The translations under genes were made by a program, and so were the position numbers. Of a stretch of 64,000 bases of DNA, positions 35,901 through 48,554 are shown one piece after another (within the stretch, counting starts at the first letter, position 1; every line of letters begins with the position of its first letter). The stretch lies in the NCBI GenBank assembly GCA_963556495.2, contig OY747716.1, positions 12,801,571-12,865,570 of the forward strand. Reading direction: 5' to 3'. The stretch is from Valencia hispanica (lineage: Eukaryota > Chordata > Actinopteri > Cyprinodontiformes > Valenciidae). The notes below the pieces were generated by a model that saw nothing but the letters and a program-made list of their open reading frames with translations, searched no databases and was not told where the DNA came from.

Positions 35901-36010
35901 TAAACTAAATATTTAGTTAGCAAGCTAACTGTTTACTTTGTACACTTTAAATTTAGTTGACAAGGTAAATGTATAATTTGGAGCTAAATATTCAATTTGT
36001 AAGCTGAATA
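35901..36010. repeat. Diverged left flank of the minisatellite, partly in opposite orientation
   Basis: AATATTTAGTTAGCAAGCTAAC and AATTTAGTTGACAAGGTAAATG read like the reverse complement of the array unit, in contrast to the main array. They mark the degenerate edge. Confidence 0.6.
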
Positions 36011-37550
36011 TTATATTTTGGCTTCCTAACTAAATATTTAGCTTCCAAACTAAACATTTAGCTTCCAAACTAAACATTTAGCTTCCAAACTAAACATTTA
36101 GCTTCCAAACTAAATATTTAGCTTGCTAACTAAATATTTAGCTTCCAAACTAAACATTTAGCTTCCTAACTAAACATTTAGCTTCCTAACTAAATATTTA
36201 GCTTCCAAACTAAACAATTAGCCTCCTAACTAAATATTTAGCTTCCTAACTAAATATTTTGGCTTCCAAACTAAACATTTAGCTTCCAAACTAAACATTT
36301 AGCTTCCTAACTAAATATTTTGGCTTCCAAACTAAAGATTTAGCTTCCAAACTAAATATTTAGCTTCCAAACTAAACATTTTGGCTTCCAAACTAAACAT
36401 TTAGCTTCCTAACTAAACATTTTGGCTTCCAAACTAAACATTTAGCTTCCTAACTAAATATTTAGCTTCCTAACTAAATATTTAGCTTCCTAACTAAACA
36501 TTTAGCTTCCTAACTAAACATTTAGCTTCCTAACTAAACATTTAGCTTCCTAACTAAACATTTAGCTTCCTAACTAAATATTTTGGCTTCCAAACTAAAC
36601 ATTTAGCTTCCTAACTAAACATTTAGCTTCCAAACTAAACATTTAGCTTCCAAACTAAACATTAAGCTTCCATACTAAACATTTAGCTTCCTAACTAAAT
36701 ATTTTGGCTTCCAAACTAAACATTTAGCTTCCTAACTAAATATTTGGCTTCCAAACTAAACATTTAGCTTCCAAACTAAACATTTAGCTTCCTAACTAAA
36801 CATTTAGCTTCCTAACTAAACATTTAGCTTCCTAACTAAATATTTAGCTTCCAACCTAAATATTTAGCTTCCAAACTAAACATTTAGCTTCCTAACTAAA
36901 CATTTAGCTTCCTAACTAAACATTTAGCTTCCTAACTAAACATTTAGCTTCCTAACTAAATATTTAGCTTCCAACCTAAATATTTAGCTTCCTAACTAAA
37001 CATTTAGCTTCCTAACTAAACATTTAGCTTCCTAACTAAATATTTAGCTTCCAAACTAAATATTTAGCTTCCAAACTAAATATTTAGCTTCCAAACTAAA
37101 TATTTAGCTTCCAAACTAAACATTTAGCTTGCTAACTAAACATTTAGCTTCTTCACTAAATATTTAGCTTCCACACTAAACATTTAGCTTCTTCACTAAA
37201 TATTTAGCTTTCTAACTAAATATTTAGCTTCCACACTAAACATTTAGCTTCTTCACTAAATATTTAGCTTCCACACTAAACATTTAGCTTCTTCACTAAA
37301 TATTTAGCTTTCTAACTAAATATTTAGCTTCTTCACTAAAAACTTATCTTCGTAACTAAATAGTTTGGATTCCTAACTGAATATTTAGCTTCCTTACTAA
37401 AGATTTAGCTTCCTAACTACATGTTTTGGCTTCCTAACTAAATATTTAGCTTCTTAACTTAATATGTAACTGCCAAACAGAATAATTAGCCTTTTAACTA
37501 AATATTTAGTTTGTGAACCAAATATTTAGTTTGCTAACTAAATATTTAGG
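36011..37550. repeat. 20-bp minisatellite, about 75 units
   Basis: Tandem units of the form TTTAGCTTCCAAACTAAACA, with variation mainly at two sites (CCAAAC/CCTAAC and ACA/ATA) and an occasional one-base longer form with TTTTGGC instead of TTTAGC. Each unit carries the inverted pair TTTAG...CTAAA. The centre is very homogeneous. From 37140 on, CTTCTTCAC and CCACAC variants alternate, and the outer 100-200 bp on both sides are diverged. No open reading frame crosses it. Confidence 0.97.
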
Positions 37551-37559
37551 CATAAACTG

Positions 37560-38869
37560 TGACATTTATAAATGAATGAATAAGATGGGGAAAAAATGAC
37601 TTAGAAAAATGAACTCCCATTTTCTTTCTCTTAATAACTCAAATTATTGGTGATCATTTTTGCCTGTGTAACTTTACTAACGGCACCCCATAATACTCTG
37701 GCCAACAATGGAACATGTGAGTGCAGTCACGCGACAATCAGGCCCTGATGTCAATACAAGATCCCTAGATCAGAAGTGAAATGATCCAGTCTACTCCAGG
37801 GCGGTAAAGACGAGCACTGTGTCTGTCACTGTGGAAGCGATGATGAGGAGGGGGCCGGAGGTACCTAATTGGATGGAGCTGTAGGACGTCCTAAGAGCTC
37901 AGGTCCCCGGCACTTCACTGGCCTCATCATTAGACTGACTGGCTCCTGTAGCCTCCGGCAGAGTGCTGTCTGCGCGCCCTAATGACCGCTGACTCACTCG
38001 GCACGAAGCGCCGCCGCCACATTAGCCCAGCCCAGAATAGCCCCAAATAAAGAGAGATGAGAGGAGGGTGGAGATGTTTGGCGCCCCTGCAGTCATGTAA
38101 GACATAACTCTGGGCTGGCCATGTACAATATATGGAGTTCTTGCTTAATTAGACTAAAAACTGTTTCATTAACCTGAACAAGTCCAACCTGAACCTGCTG
38201 GTTAATAAAGTCAGCCGACATTTGTGTTGGGAGCCATAGTGACTCTCTGTCATAGTCTGACATGTTAATCAGTGAGGTGTTTATGCTGCTAATAACTGCT
38301 TCCAGGTTGATCCCTGAACCGAGTCCTCACATCTCCTAGAACTGCTTCAGTGCCCGACGGAGGAGAAGAAAAGCCATAGCAGGCTTTCTGAATGAAAGTA
38401 CTGCCTGGGACAATATAAAGAGCCTGTTGGAGGAGATAGCTCAGGGTTAACAAGGCTGTAAAACCCACATGATGGCCGGACAGAGGACGGCTCTGTGTTC
38501 AGCTGACCACAGAAGGTAGGAGGAAGCAGGAGAGTGGGGCGAGGACAGGGAGAGTTTTTGTGCTGTTGTTCTCTCTTTCTCCCTCCACCACCACCAGACA
38601 GGAGAGAAAAAGTAGTAAATCCTCTCTCAATCGACACAGCTTCTAAGATTAACAAGTGTTCAGGTCACACTGCGGGTGAGGACATAAAACTGGAACCGAA
38701 TAGCTTAGGATTCCTACTATTTTTTTCTATTCCAGATTCCACATTTTGCCAGTCTGAAACTTTCAGAGTTTTCTCTCAGTACCTATAACATTCTGGACTT
38801 ATTACATTACAATGGTTGTGCAGTAGCTGGGTGTTACTATGTGTTTTTATTTGTAGGCCTACAAATAAA
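37560..38869. other. Intron 1 between minisatellite and Tc1, no repeat recognised
   Basis: Positions 37800-38160 are GC-balanced and free of simple repeats, a candidate for conserved regulatory DNA. No gene seen. Confidence 0.4.
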
Positions 38870-40290
<1,421 letters not shown>

Positions 40291-40730
40291 TTAGCTTAGC
40301 TGTAGAAAATCTCAAAGTTAAAGTAAAGATCCATGTTCTCCAGAATATGCATGGTTTTTGTAATGCTATCTGTGCTAACTATACCAATCAGTACGGTGGC
40401 CCAGAAATGTCAACAAAATGCAAAAGCCACAACACAACAAAAGTCACAACAAAATGTATGCTAAGACGGAAGCTATTCTAGCAAGTTTATCATAACTTTC
40501 ATTTTAACATAACTTTCATTTTAGTATAAATTCAATTTTAACATATCTACTATCTGGGCATACCTACCCTTTTAGCATTACATTTACATTACATTACTTC
40601 TATTCAATTATAACTTAACTTATTAACTTAAGACATCATTTTGTGTATTGATTTAGAATACTAAATTTAGCTTTAAGTGATCCTCCTTCTACTACTATAC
40701 AAATCTTGAATGACCTGAACATAAAGAGAA

Positions 40731-40938
40731 GAGAAAATCACATTTTAAATGTTTTTTTAAGGTTTTGTGGCCATTGTGTCCTTTATTTGACAGTGGATAG
40801 TTTATGGAAGGGGAAGAAAAGTGGGGGAAGACATGCCGCAAGGCTCCACAAGGACAGGACTCGTACCCAAGACAACCGCGTTGAGGACTGAAGCGTACAT
40901 GGGGCGCCCGCGCTAACCACTATGCCATGCAACACCCC
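40731..40938 (-). repeat. tRNA-derived SINE with A and B boxes
   Basis: On the minus strand the head reads TGGCATAGTGGTTAGCG (A box, 40911-40927), and 44 bp further on GGTACGAGTCC (B box, 40857-40867, one mismatch to the tRNA consensus). The spacing is tRNA-like. The body carries CTTCCCCCAC and the tail region runs toward 40731. A second copy lacking the head is at 48353-48496. Confidence 0.75.
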
Positions 40939-42334
40939 TGTTGTGTTTTTATCTTATAGATGAAACAGGGAAATTTCAATCAGCTGAAATCCACATTGAA
41001 AGGTCAAAACCTTACAAAAACTGGTCAGCGCATCTCTAATTTAAATGTCATTTTCCATAATACCGCTTGTTATCAATTAGGTAATGGAATATGTATATTA
41101 CATTTTCTCTTTCTGACTCTTATACATACTTGAAAACGATTAAGTCACATTCCATACTTTTCAGGACTGCATAGGAGGCACAATCCCTGCCAGCCGGAAC
41201 AACAACCACACAGAGAAAGCAAGAAATAGAAACGTGTCCTATGTAGTGAGTGCAGTATCAGCCAAACATACTCCTACCAATCAATGCTGCATATTGATTA
41301 CTTGTACGCAGAGCTTATGCAACCACGCCACTTCAGAGTACAATTATGGTGTAATCACAATCCTCCTGGGGTCTGCACAGAAACCTGATTGTCATGTGGA
41401 GAGAGAGAAAACTCAAAGCTTTATGAGTGCTTAAATGAAACTCTGAGGGAACCGTCCTCACAGAGACACGAGGGGATGGTGAGAGACACAGCCGTGTTCA
41501 ATGTTAGCACAGCCCTGTGAAGGGCGCGATGAGGAGAGTGGCTTTGGGACAACAAGTCGTAAATCTGAAAGTAATTCACGGCAACGTGGAGATGAGCAAA
41601 ATGTTTACTAAAGGAGGAAATAGAGACACAATCATCTTTCTTCCTCTGCTACTCCTTTTTCTCTCAATCCTCCTCCTCCTCCTCCCCTGAAACCCAACAC
41701 AGAGCCATTTCCACCAGGACCATGATGTGAGCTCGGAGACGGCCGTGCTTAATCGATAGTGCCAGGTTGCCAAGACGACGTTGATTTCCTGTCGCCGGTT
41801 TTGCCGAGTGCCGGTGATTGCGCCGGGTGTCCGTTGCACCTGCCGCCCCCCCTCCTCTTCCACAGTCTCATCAAGCTCTCCTGTCCCCCCCCTCGCCTCC
41901 CCACCTAACAGTACATAGCCACCGCACACAAAGGCGGAAGACAGATATAGACGAAGGGCAGAACGGATTAGACCCGAGATGTTGGCCTTGAACAGGCCCA
42001 GCAAGCATGGAGGAGGGCGGAGATGTGCGTGCGGATGCATTCGGATCAAACACCAACGCCTCTTCGCTCCTCACAAAGGCCCGACTCGACGGCTATCATG
42101 TCCACCTTGCAAGATGATGTCAGTGCACCTGGGGGGAGCATTTACTCTTACTGCCCTCCCCTATCCCTCCTGCAGGAGGGGCTGACACCTCCAGTTTTTT
42201 TTTCTTTTTTTTCATTAATGGAGAGCTCATTAATCGTGTCTGATAACGAGGATGTGGGACAGGGACATGATTAAGGGGATCTCTCTCCTTTAGCTGGGCG
42301 CCCTTGGGGATAAGCAGCCCTGCATTTGAGTGTG

Positions 42335-42370
<36 letters not shown>

Positions 42371-44584
42371 TGTGTGTGCGTGTGTGTGTGTGTGTGCGCG
42401 CGCCGCATGTTAAAACAGGTAAAGGACACACACACCAACTGCTATCTCTAGGACATCTGCAGGATAGGATACTACACATGTTTTCCTTCTTAGTGACACC
42501 AGCCAAGGTTAGCTTTGTTCACTCATGTCCCACTGAAGGTTTGCTCATGTCTGTGTGTTCGCTCACCTTTACTTGCTGAGTTTGGCCTTAGTTTAGCTTA
42601 AAGCTACAGTTTAACTCTGACGGAACTGAGAAGAAGTTTCGAAGTTTGGGTGAAAAACAAATCTTGGTTACATATTTCCTCTCTTCTGAGGAGAATTCTC
42701 TTAGAAGTTGGAAACTTTCATCAGGTTGATATGAATGTATTTTAGGTGGGGTTTTTTTGCCATGGCAGAAAATGAGTTGGTGTCATCATTTAAAGCAAAC
42801 CTTTTTAACCAAAGGCCAGCGCCACCTAGAGGTCTGCAAGAAACTCCCAGTTTTATACATGTGTGCCGCGAGCTGGCAAAGGTGATCAATTAAGGAAACC
42901 AGAGATATTGGTGACATCACTGAAACGCTCGGTTATAATACAGCTTCCACCACTTGGTGGCGGTAATGTGTCCATCCTTTGTTTAACAAGCTCTAATAAG
43001 CAGATGAACTAGCCTGCTGCTAGGATCTGAAGACTTTGTAGAAGTATTTAAAATAAAAAAATAGAAACGGAAATGGTGACAATCCCCACCCCCCAAAATT
43101 GGCAGATTTCTGCCCTGAGATACTGACGGATTTTCTTTTGCACTTCATTTTATTTTGTTTTTCTACAAATATTTAATTTAAAACTTATTCATTTCAATGT
43201 ATTTATTTTAGGGGAAGATTTTATTTTATTTTATTCAGCTTGTTTCAAAATGTTTCATGATTATTTGGATTAATTAATTAATGTGGTTAATTAGTTAATG
43301 TGGTGGCCAAAAGCCTGACCTGATTTAGTCTTGTTGAAACTTGTTCCATGAAGTTCTTCCCTATTTGGAATTTTATACACACAGGGTTACATACATATGA
43401 TAAAAACAAAAAATGCTTATTAGATCTGCTAAACTGTACGTGGATTTCATTTCAATATGGAACATAAATCAACCCAAAGTGACGGCAGTAAGGCAAACCA
43501 TTAGACCGTTCTCATCAAAACAGGCTCCGGGTCGCTTTGGACTGGAAAAGTTCGACCCAGAGGTCCAAAAACCCTGATCTAAAGGACTCCACACTAAGGC
43601 AAAGCAACAGTTCTTTTTTTTTTCTTCTTTTTTCTTTTTTTACACTGGGAGAATGAATTTCAGTTATGTAATGTCTTGTTTTGCCTAAAATTTAAGCCAG
43701 CTAAATATAAACAAACACTCATTTTGTATTATTTATTTTGTTACTGTTTTTTTTACAGGTTTCACATTAGAATAAAGACCTGTTCCTACTTTTGGTTGGC
43801 CTGCAAAACAGAAGAATATTTTAAAGATTTTGTAAATGTTGATCTGATGTCGACAAATCCTGGTTTGTTGTATATAACCTCCTAATTCAAAACTTCATTG
43901 CTAAGCTAACAAGAGTGGTTTGCTTGTCTGTAAGGTTTTTTTCTGTTCAAAGCAAGCAACGAAAAAAAAAACACCCTTAGCGTTTGGTATTTGTTTCCAT
44001 TTTTTCTGTACCAAAATGTTTATGCGTTAAATAAATGTTAGTTAGTAATGTTAGTTTATGTGGACCGTGTTATTAAGGGTGCAGTAGTTGAAAAACTGTG
44101 AGCTGGCAGTAATTGTGTTATTTGTTCATTTTTCATTTGATCTCAGCAAAACAATAAAATACCAGCCCATTATCACAATATTTTATTCATTTATACAAGT
44201 GTAAAAACGTGGTACAAAACCTTTCGACTAAGTTTCTTCTTTAGGACCGTTTTAGCCAGGTAACTTCATGATGTTTCAGTGTTTACCTAATTGTGAAACG
44301 TACACTGCACATGAAAGTAAATCCTGTTGGCTTAATGCTAACCTGTGACACAAAAGCATTTGTGTCAGTGTCACTGGTCGGTTTTATCCGGTTTGCTGAT
44401 TAAATGACAGCAGTTATGCAGCTCAACATCAGCCAAGCTAGACTGGCATCTCAGCAAATCCCCATTCTACCCATTGTAATATTCAGCTTAAAAGATACAT
44501 TTTGAAGCATTTAAAGTATGGTACAAGTTGATTAGCTAGTGGTATCAAACTATACCCAAGTATTAAAAAGCTTCAGTTTCAATT
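40939..44584. other. Intron 1, unassigned except the GTGC repeat
   Basis: The 157-codon minus frame at 41576-42049 overlaps C/T-rich sequence and has no domain. T-rich runs occur near 43610-43640. No gene recognised. Confidence 0.4.
42329..42403. repeat. (GTGC)n / (GT)n microsatellite
   Basis: About 75 bp of alternating purine-pyrimidine sequence, GTGC units then GT, ending GCGCGCGCC. This composition favours Z-DNA. Confidence 0.95.
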
Positions 44585-44900
44585 AGGGCCGGGCAATTAA
44601 TCGAATTGTAATCGAAATCGCAACTTTAAAAAGCTCGATGACGATAATCGAAAGGTGTGTTTTAATCGTTATGCCAACTGACCAATCCAGTTGCCTTGTT
44701 GTCAAGCTAACTGACCAATCAAGTCACAGAAAAAACATCCGGTATTGAGAAGCAGGAGGCCCCCGCTGGTAGGTAAAACACAAGTGCCGTGTGAAGAGTG
44801 TACAGCTGGTGAAGAATTCTGAAGGAAAATGGACAACAAGGAAGACGATATGAAATCCTTTCTTGAGGATTTTTACTACAATCACACCGGTAGGTCAGAT
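44585..44900 (+). mobile_element. 5' part of a second hAT-like element with a first-exon reading frame
   Basis: AGGGCCGGGCAATTAATCG with alternating AATCG/GAAATCG sequence is a typical hAT left end in fish. Then follows a leader and an ATG at 44829 reading MDNKEDDMKSFLEDFYYNHT, followed by G|GTAGGT, a good donor (intron from 44890). This looks like a transposase first exon. A matching right end with inverse GGCCC was not found, so the 3' limit is open. Confidence 0.5.
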
Positions 44901-45791
44901 TTGCTTTAGTTAACAATTGTTGGTAAATGACATTATAACGCTTAACCTCGTGCTAGCGCGCTAGCTAGCCGTTGCTTCTGTCAGTCTTTCTTCAAACACT
45001 AACTTTTTTAGTGATACCTGCAGATGTGTTTTGCGTTGTGCCTGCCTGGTGTCAGTGTAGCAAACTGTGTGGCTGGGGAGTTGTCCATCTCCAGTTCTGT
45101 AGAATGGATGTTCCGTAGCAGCAGTTTCAAAACCGCTAAAGTCCTTTTATGAAGTCTAAAGACTGGAAGCAGTCTAAAGTCCTTTTGTAAAATGCCAGAG
45201 AAAGAGCTGGTTTGACCAGACTTTTCTCAGTATGTTGAACATAGAGTAACTCACAGTTGACCCTCCCTGACCTCTTGCTGCACACTGCCGGTCAGCTGGG
45301 TGAAGCCACGACACTATTCCCTCACTTGAAACACTGCTAAACATTTTGAGACAAACCAATCAGAATTTTACGGTCAGTTTCCAACAGGGAATCTACTGTC
45401 TCTTTCATTCCCTCCCACAGCCTGAAGGCACCACGGACATGTCTCTATCAGTCAGACCGAATGTGCTCCCCCGACTTCATTTTAAGCACTTTACTGATAC
45501 TGAAATTAACTGATAACTTTGAGACTAGGCATGGGCCGATTACCGGTTTCAAGGTATACCGCGGTATGAAAAAGTCAAGGTTTCAAAACCACAAAAATTT
45601 TCCGCCATACCATCCCTGCGGTATAAGCGTTTTTTTTTTATGTGACGTCTCGCAAGGGAGAAAGTAAAGATCCCTCTCCCTCATGCTGTGTGAAGCTGCA
45701 GCGTAAAGCAACACTCCCTCCCTCCCTCCCCTTCCCTGCGCACACCTGCGTTTGTTGTGAGTGACAAACGGCCAGCGCTGCAGGCTGTGTG

Positions 45792-46014
45792 ATGACTGAA
45801 GGAGACGAGCCCTCAGAACTTTTTCCACCGTCTCTAAGCAGATGTTTGGGAATACTTCGGCTACCATAAAAAGCCAGAAGTTCACGGCTTGGAAGAAGAA
45901 GGTCGCCCGACGTGTAAAACGTGCTTGAGAACAGTGGCAGCCCGAGGAGGCAATACATCGAATATGATTGCGCATGTTCGGGAGCACCACCCATCGTTGT
46001 ATGCTAAATTCAAG
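45792..46014 (+). pseudogene. First exon of hAT (ZBED-like) transposase with BED zinc finger
   Basis: An ATG at 45792 reads MTEGDEPSELFPPSLSR, then a 1-base loss near 45836 shifts frame. From 45844 the frame reads VWEYFGYHKKPEVHGLEEEG, RPTCKTCLRTVAARGGNTSN and MIAHVREHHPSLYAKFK. This is a BED finger: aromatic W..YFG start, C-x2-C (CKTC) and a spaced His pair (HVREHH). The final AAG is followed by GTAAAG, a splice donor, so this is the 5' coding exon of a ZBED-type hAT transposase whose catalytic exon is deleted. The BED domain would bind the element ends. The frameshift makes it non-functional. Confidence 0.85.
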
Positions 46015-46089
46015 GTAAAGTTAATGCTGTCTTGAAATGAACGAGCGTATTAGCGTCTGACATAAGTGAAATGAGCTTGTTACCTTGGC

Positions 46090-46300
46090 AGATATGGTAA
46101 CTACCGTATTTTATATTTTCGTATATTCTCTATCATTAGTAACTTTTTGTTAAACTGAGGCAGATATGGTAACTACCTTATCTTATTTTTTCTTCATCTC
46201 TATCCGTAGTAACTTTTTTTTAACTAAGGCACATATGGTAACTAGCATGCTAATGATGATTTTTCTTAGCATGCTAGTTAGTTACCGTATCTGCATCAGT
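46090..46300. repeat. Three imperfect 70-bp direct repeats plus a palindrome inside the hAT
   Basis: GCAGATATGGTAACTACC recurs at about 46089 and 46162 and, as GCACATATGGTAACTAGC, at about 46229, each followed by T-rich sequence ending in GTAACTTTTT. The last copy runs into CTAGCATGCTAA, a 12-base loop region and TTAGCATGCTAG, a perfect 12-bp hairpin stem, then GTTACCGTATCTGC, which inverts the repeat unit. Confidence 0.75.
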
Positions 46301-46734
46301 AAAAAGTTTTTTCCTTTTAAAAAAAACTATACAGACATTCAAAATACACATTTTAGAGCTGTAATCATAATACCGTGAAACCGTGATATTTTTGCCTACG
46401 GTTATCATACCGTCAGAATCTCATACCGGCCCATGCCTATTTGAGACCTCTTCCCTCGGTAACAGCTTCCACACCAAAAATTGCTGTTGTCAGTGCCACC
46501 TGTTAAAGCTTAGTATGGTGCGTTCACTGATCATGAAGATTAGAGTTTTTACTTTTTGACCGTCCCGTCGCTGGTCAGCCCTGATCTAGCTAAATTCACC
46601 TGATTCCAGGCCACGCACACGATTCCTCTGGAAATCTCCAATAAATGTAGGGTTAAAAAAATAGATATATTAGCGGTTACTAAAAACCACGGGCTGTCAA
46701 GACGTGGAAACCATCCATTACCCTTATTAAGGTA

Positions 46735-46880
46735 GAGTGGACCCCTTGTATTCGTAGAGGTTAGGGACTACAGCTGCCCGTGAATAGCTAAAATCCACAC
46801 CTACTTGAGACCCCCTCTAAAAACGCTTCTACCCGCCTACTATAATAGTTCAAACACCAAATATACATTAATATGCATTA
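46735..46880. repeat. Fragment of a probable interspersed repeat
   Basis: GGACCCCTTGTATTCGTAGAGGTTAGGGACTAC and CCCGTGAATAGCTAAAATCC followed by CTACTTGAGACCCCC resemble a repeat seen in several vertebrate genomes with 'cccgcgaatagctgaaaa' wording. Family not assigned. Confidence 0.3.
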
Positions 46881-48352
46881 TGATACACTGTGGAAACAGT
46901 CTTAGCAATAGCGCAGAAGCTAACATCCACGGTCTTCCTTATCTCCTCTCTTGGGGTTACAACCAACCGGTGCTAATGAAAACAATTGGCACTCCTGGCT
47001 TGGCTGCTTTGCAAACGCCAGACAATAACTCCAAACTGAACACCTGAAAACAACTGCTAAATCATTTAGTTCTTATTCTATAGTCTATATTTCTATGCTA
47101 AAGACATAGGTAACATCATGACTGTAATAATCAATCAGCTTTGCTTGATTTAAACACCGAGGTCATTGTCTCTAGGTTGATATACGGTGTGAATCTCATC
47201 CCAGCCTGTGCCTGATTAATATACAACACAAAGCAGGATTTTGTGTCAGAACTGACCCCCAACCAGTGCCGAGTTGCTGGATGTAACTGATCCACAAACA
47301 CAAACAGGATGCGACTGCATCAGAGCCAGAGAGCAGAGATCAGCCTGTACATACATGAGGGCTTTGTGGCGCAGTTACCATTCAGTCTTACACACATTAA
47401 ATCCAATCTGTCTGGACCAGGACCCTAATCCCCCTCTCCATGGTCATGCAGACAGCAGACACTAATCCTCCATATTTGTATATTAATAGCAAACAACCGC
47501 TGAGGGGCCTGTCTATACGTTAGCATGTATGTTTTATTAGTCGGTTAATCTGCTTGTTGATCAGAGCACTCTTCTGTTTGAACGCTGGTTTTATTAAAAT
47601 GCAGCCGGCCCTGCCTGAGGGATAAGCTCCCCCGAGGACGGGTGGAAGCGCATGCCTCAGTTCAACACGCTCATCATCAACAATAAAAAGCTTTACATCT
47701 ACATCATCTGTCATGGGACAATACGGTTCTTAGTCGGAATTCAACTCTGAGCCAAGACAAGCTCAATTTGACCCAGCTACTTGTTACATCTTGGTTACCC
47801 TGAGAATCTCTCTGAGTTTTCTTTGGGCAGCAGTAAAAGCCAGCCTCAGAGACGGGATTCCTTTTTGTTAACTTTGAAATTTTTTTCTATTCTCTATATT
47901 TGTCATTTATTTTGATAGCTTTTATCTTTTTAAATATATGGCAAAAAAATTCACTCGAGGGCTGGGGGGGGGTTCAAAAAGTTTGCTGCAGTCTCTACAT
48001 TAAAGGAATGCCTTGTGAGTTGTTTTCTGTGGAAAAAAAAACTCCTGGAGGTTGAAGTTTGTCAGAGGAGTGGGTGGGGGAAAACTGCTCTCTCCTGGCC
48101 ACAAAATCAATACAGCCTTCCCGTGGGCGGTCGTAAGCTAGGCGGGGCCACGAATGCTAATTTTCCCTGTGACATAGAAGGGAATGGCTTTTTCTCGCTC
48201 ATATTTGCCATCTATTTCTTTCTGTGGCTAATGCAGGCAATGGGTGTTGGAGAAAATGTTCACGTCCAGCATGACTATGCAACTCAGAGTAACCGATCGT
48301 ATTTCAAAAAGAACAAGTATTAGATGGCTTTGCAGTAAACGAGAATGAAAAA

Positions 48353-48493
48353 AAAAAAATTTGTGGTCTTTATATGACAGTAGCTAGTTTTAAAAGGGGG
48401 GAGAGAAGTGGGGGAAGACCTGCGGCAAAGGTCCACGAGGATGGGCGCCAAACCTGGGACGACTGCGGTAAGGCCTAAGGCCTCTGTACATGG

Positions 48494-48496
<3 letters not shown>
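48353..48496 (-). repeat. Second copy of the tRNA-derived SINE, head missing
   Basis: The body GTGGGGGAAGACCTGCGGCAAAGGTCCACGAGGATG and GTACATGGGGC aligns with 40829-40904 of the other copy. Where the A-box head should begin, the sequence becomes a pure AT repeat. The B box is degraded (GGTTTGGCGCC on the minus strand). Confidence 0.7.

Positions 48497-48549
<53 letters not shown>
48497..48549. repeat. (AT)n microsatellite
   Basis: 53 bp of pure AT, starting where the SINE at 48353-48496 should have its tRNA-like head. Confidence 0.97.

Positions 48550-48554
<5 letters not shown>

Larger units (their letters stand above)
45526..46439 (+). mobile_element. hAT transposon, internally truncated, with perfect 8-bp target duplication
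   Basis: Starts TAGGCATGGGCCG and ends CGGCCCATGCCTA (here ACCGGCCCATGCCTA), an inverted pair. TTTGAGAC is present on both sides (45518-45525 and 46440-46447), exactly the 8-bp duplication of hAT insertion. Subterminal GGTATACCGCGGTAT-like and inverse ATACCGTGAAACCGTGATAT sequences support the call. At 914 bp it is far too short for an autonomous hAT. It holds only the first coding exon (see next entry), then AT-rich tandem repeats. Confidence 0.93.

Noticed and set aside
36011..37550. CRISPR-like array
   Set aside because: The units are contiguous 20-bp tandem copies with no spacers, in a eukaryotic intron.
40857..40927. Functional tRNA gene
   Set aside because: A and B boxes are present, but the acceptor stem does not pair and the downstream body is repeated at 48353, so it is a SINE.
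41576..42049. 157-codon minus-strand frame
   Set aside because: No domain, overlaps low-complexity C/T-rich sequence, and other frames are open too.
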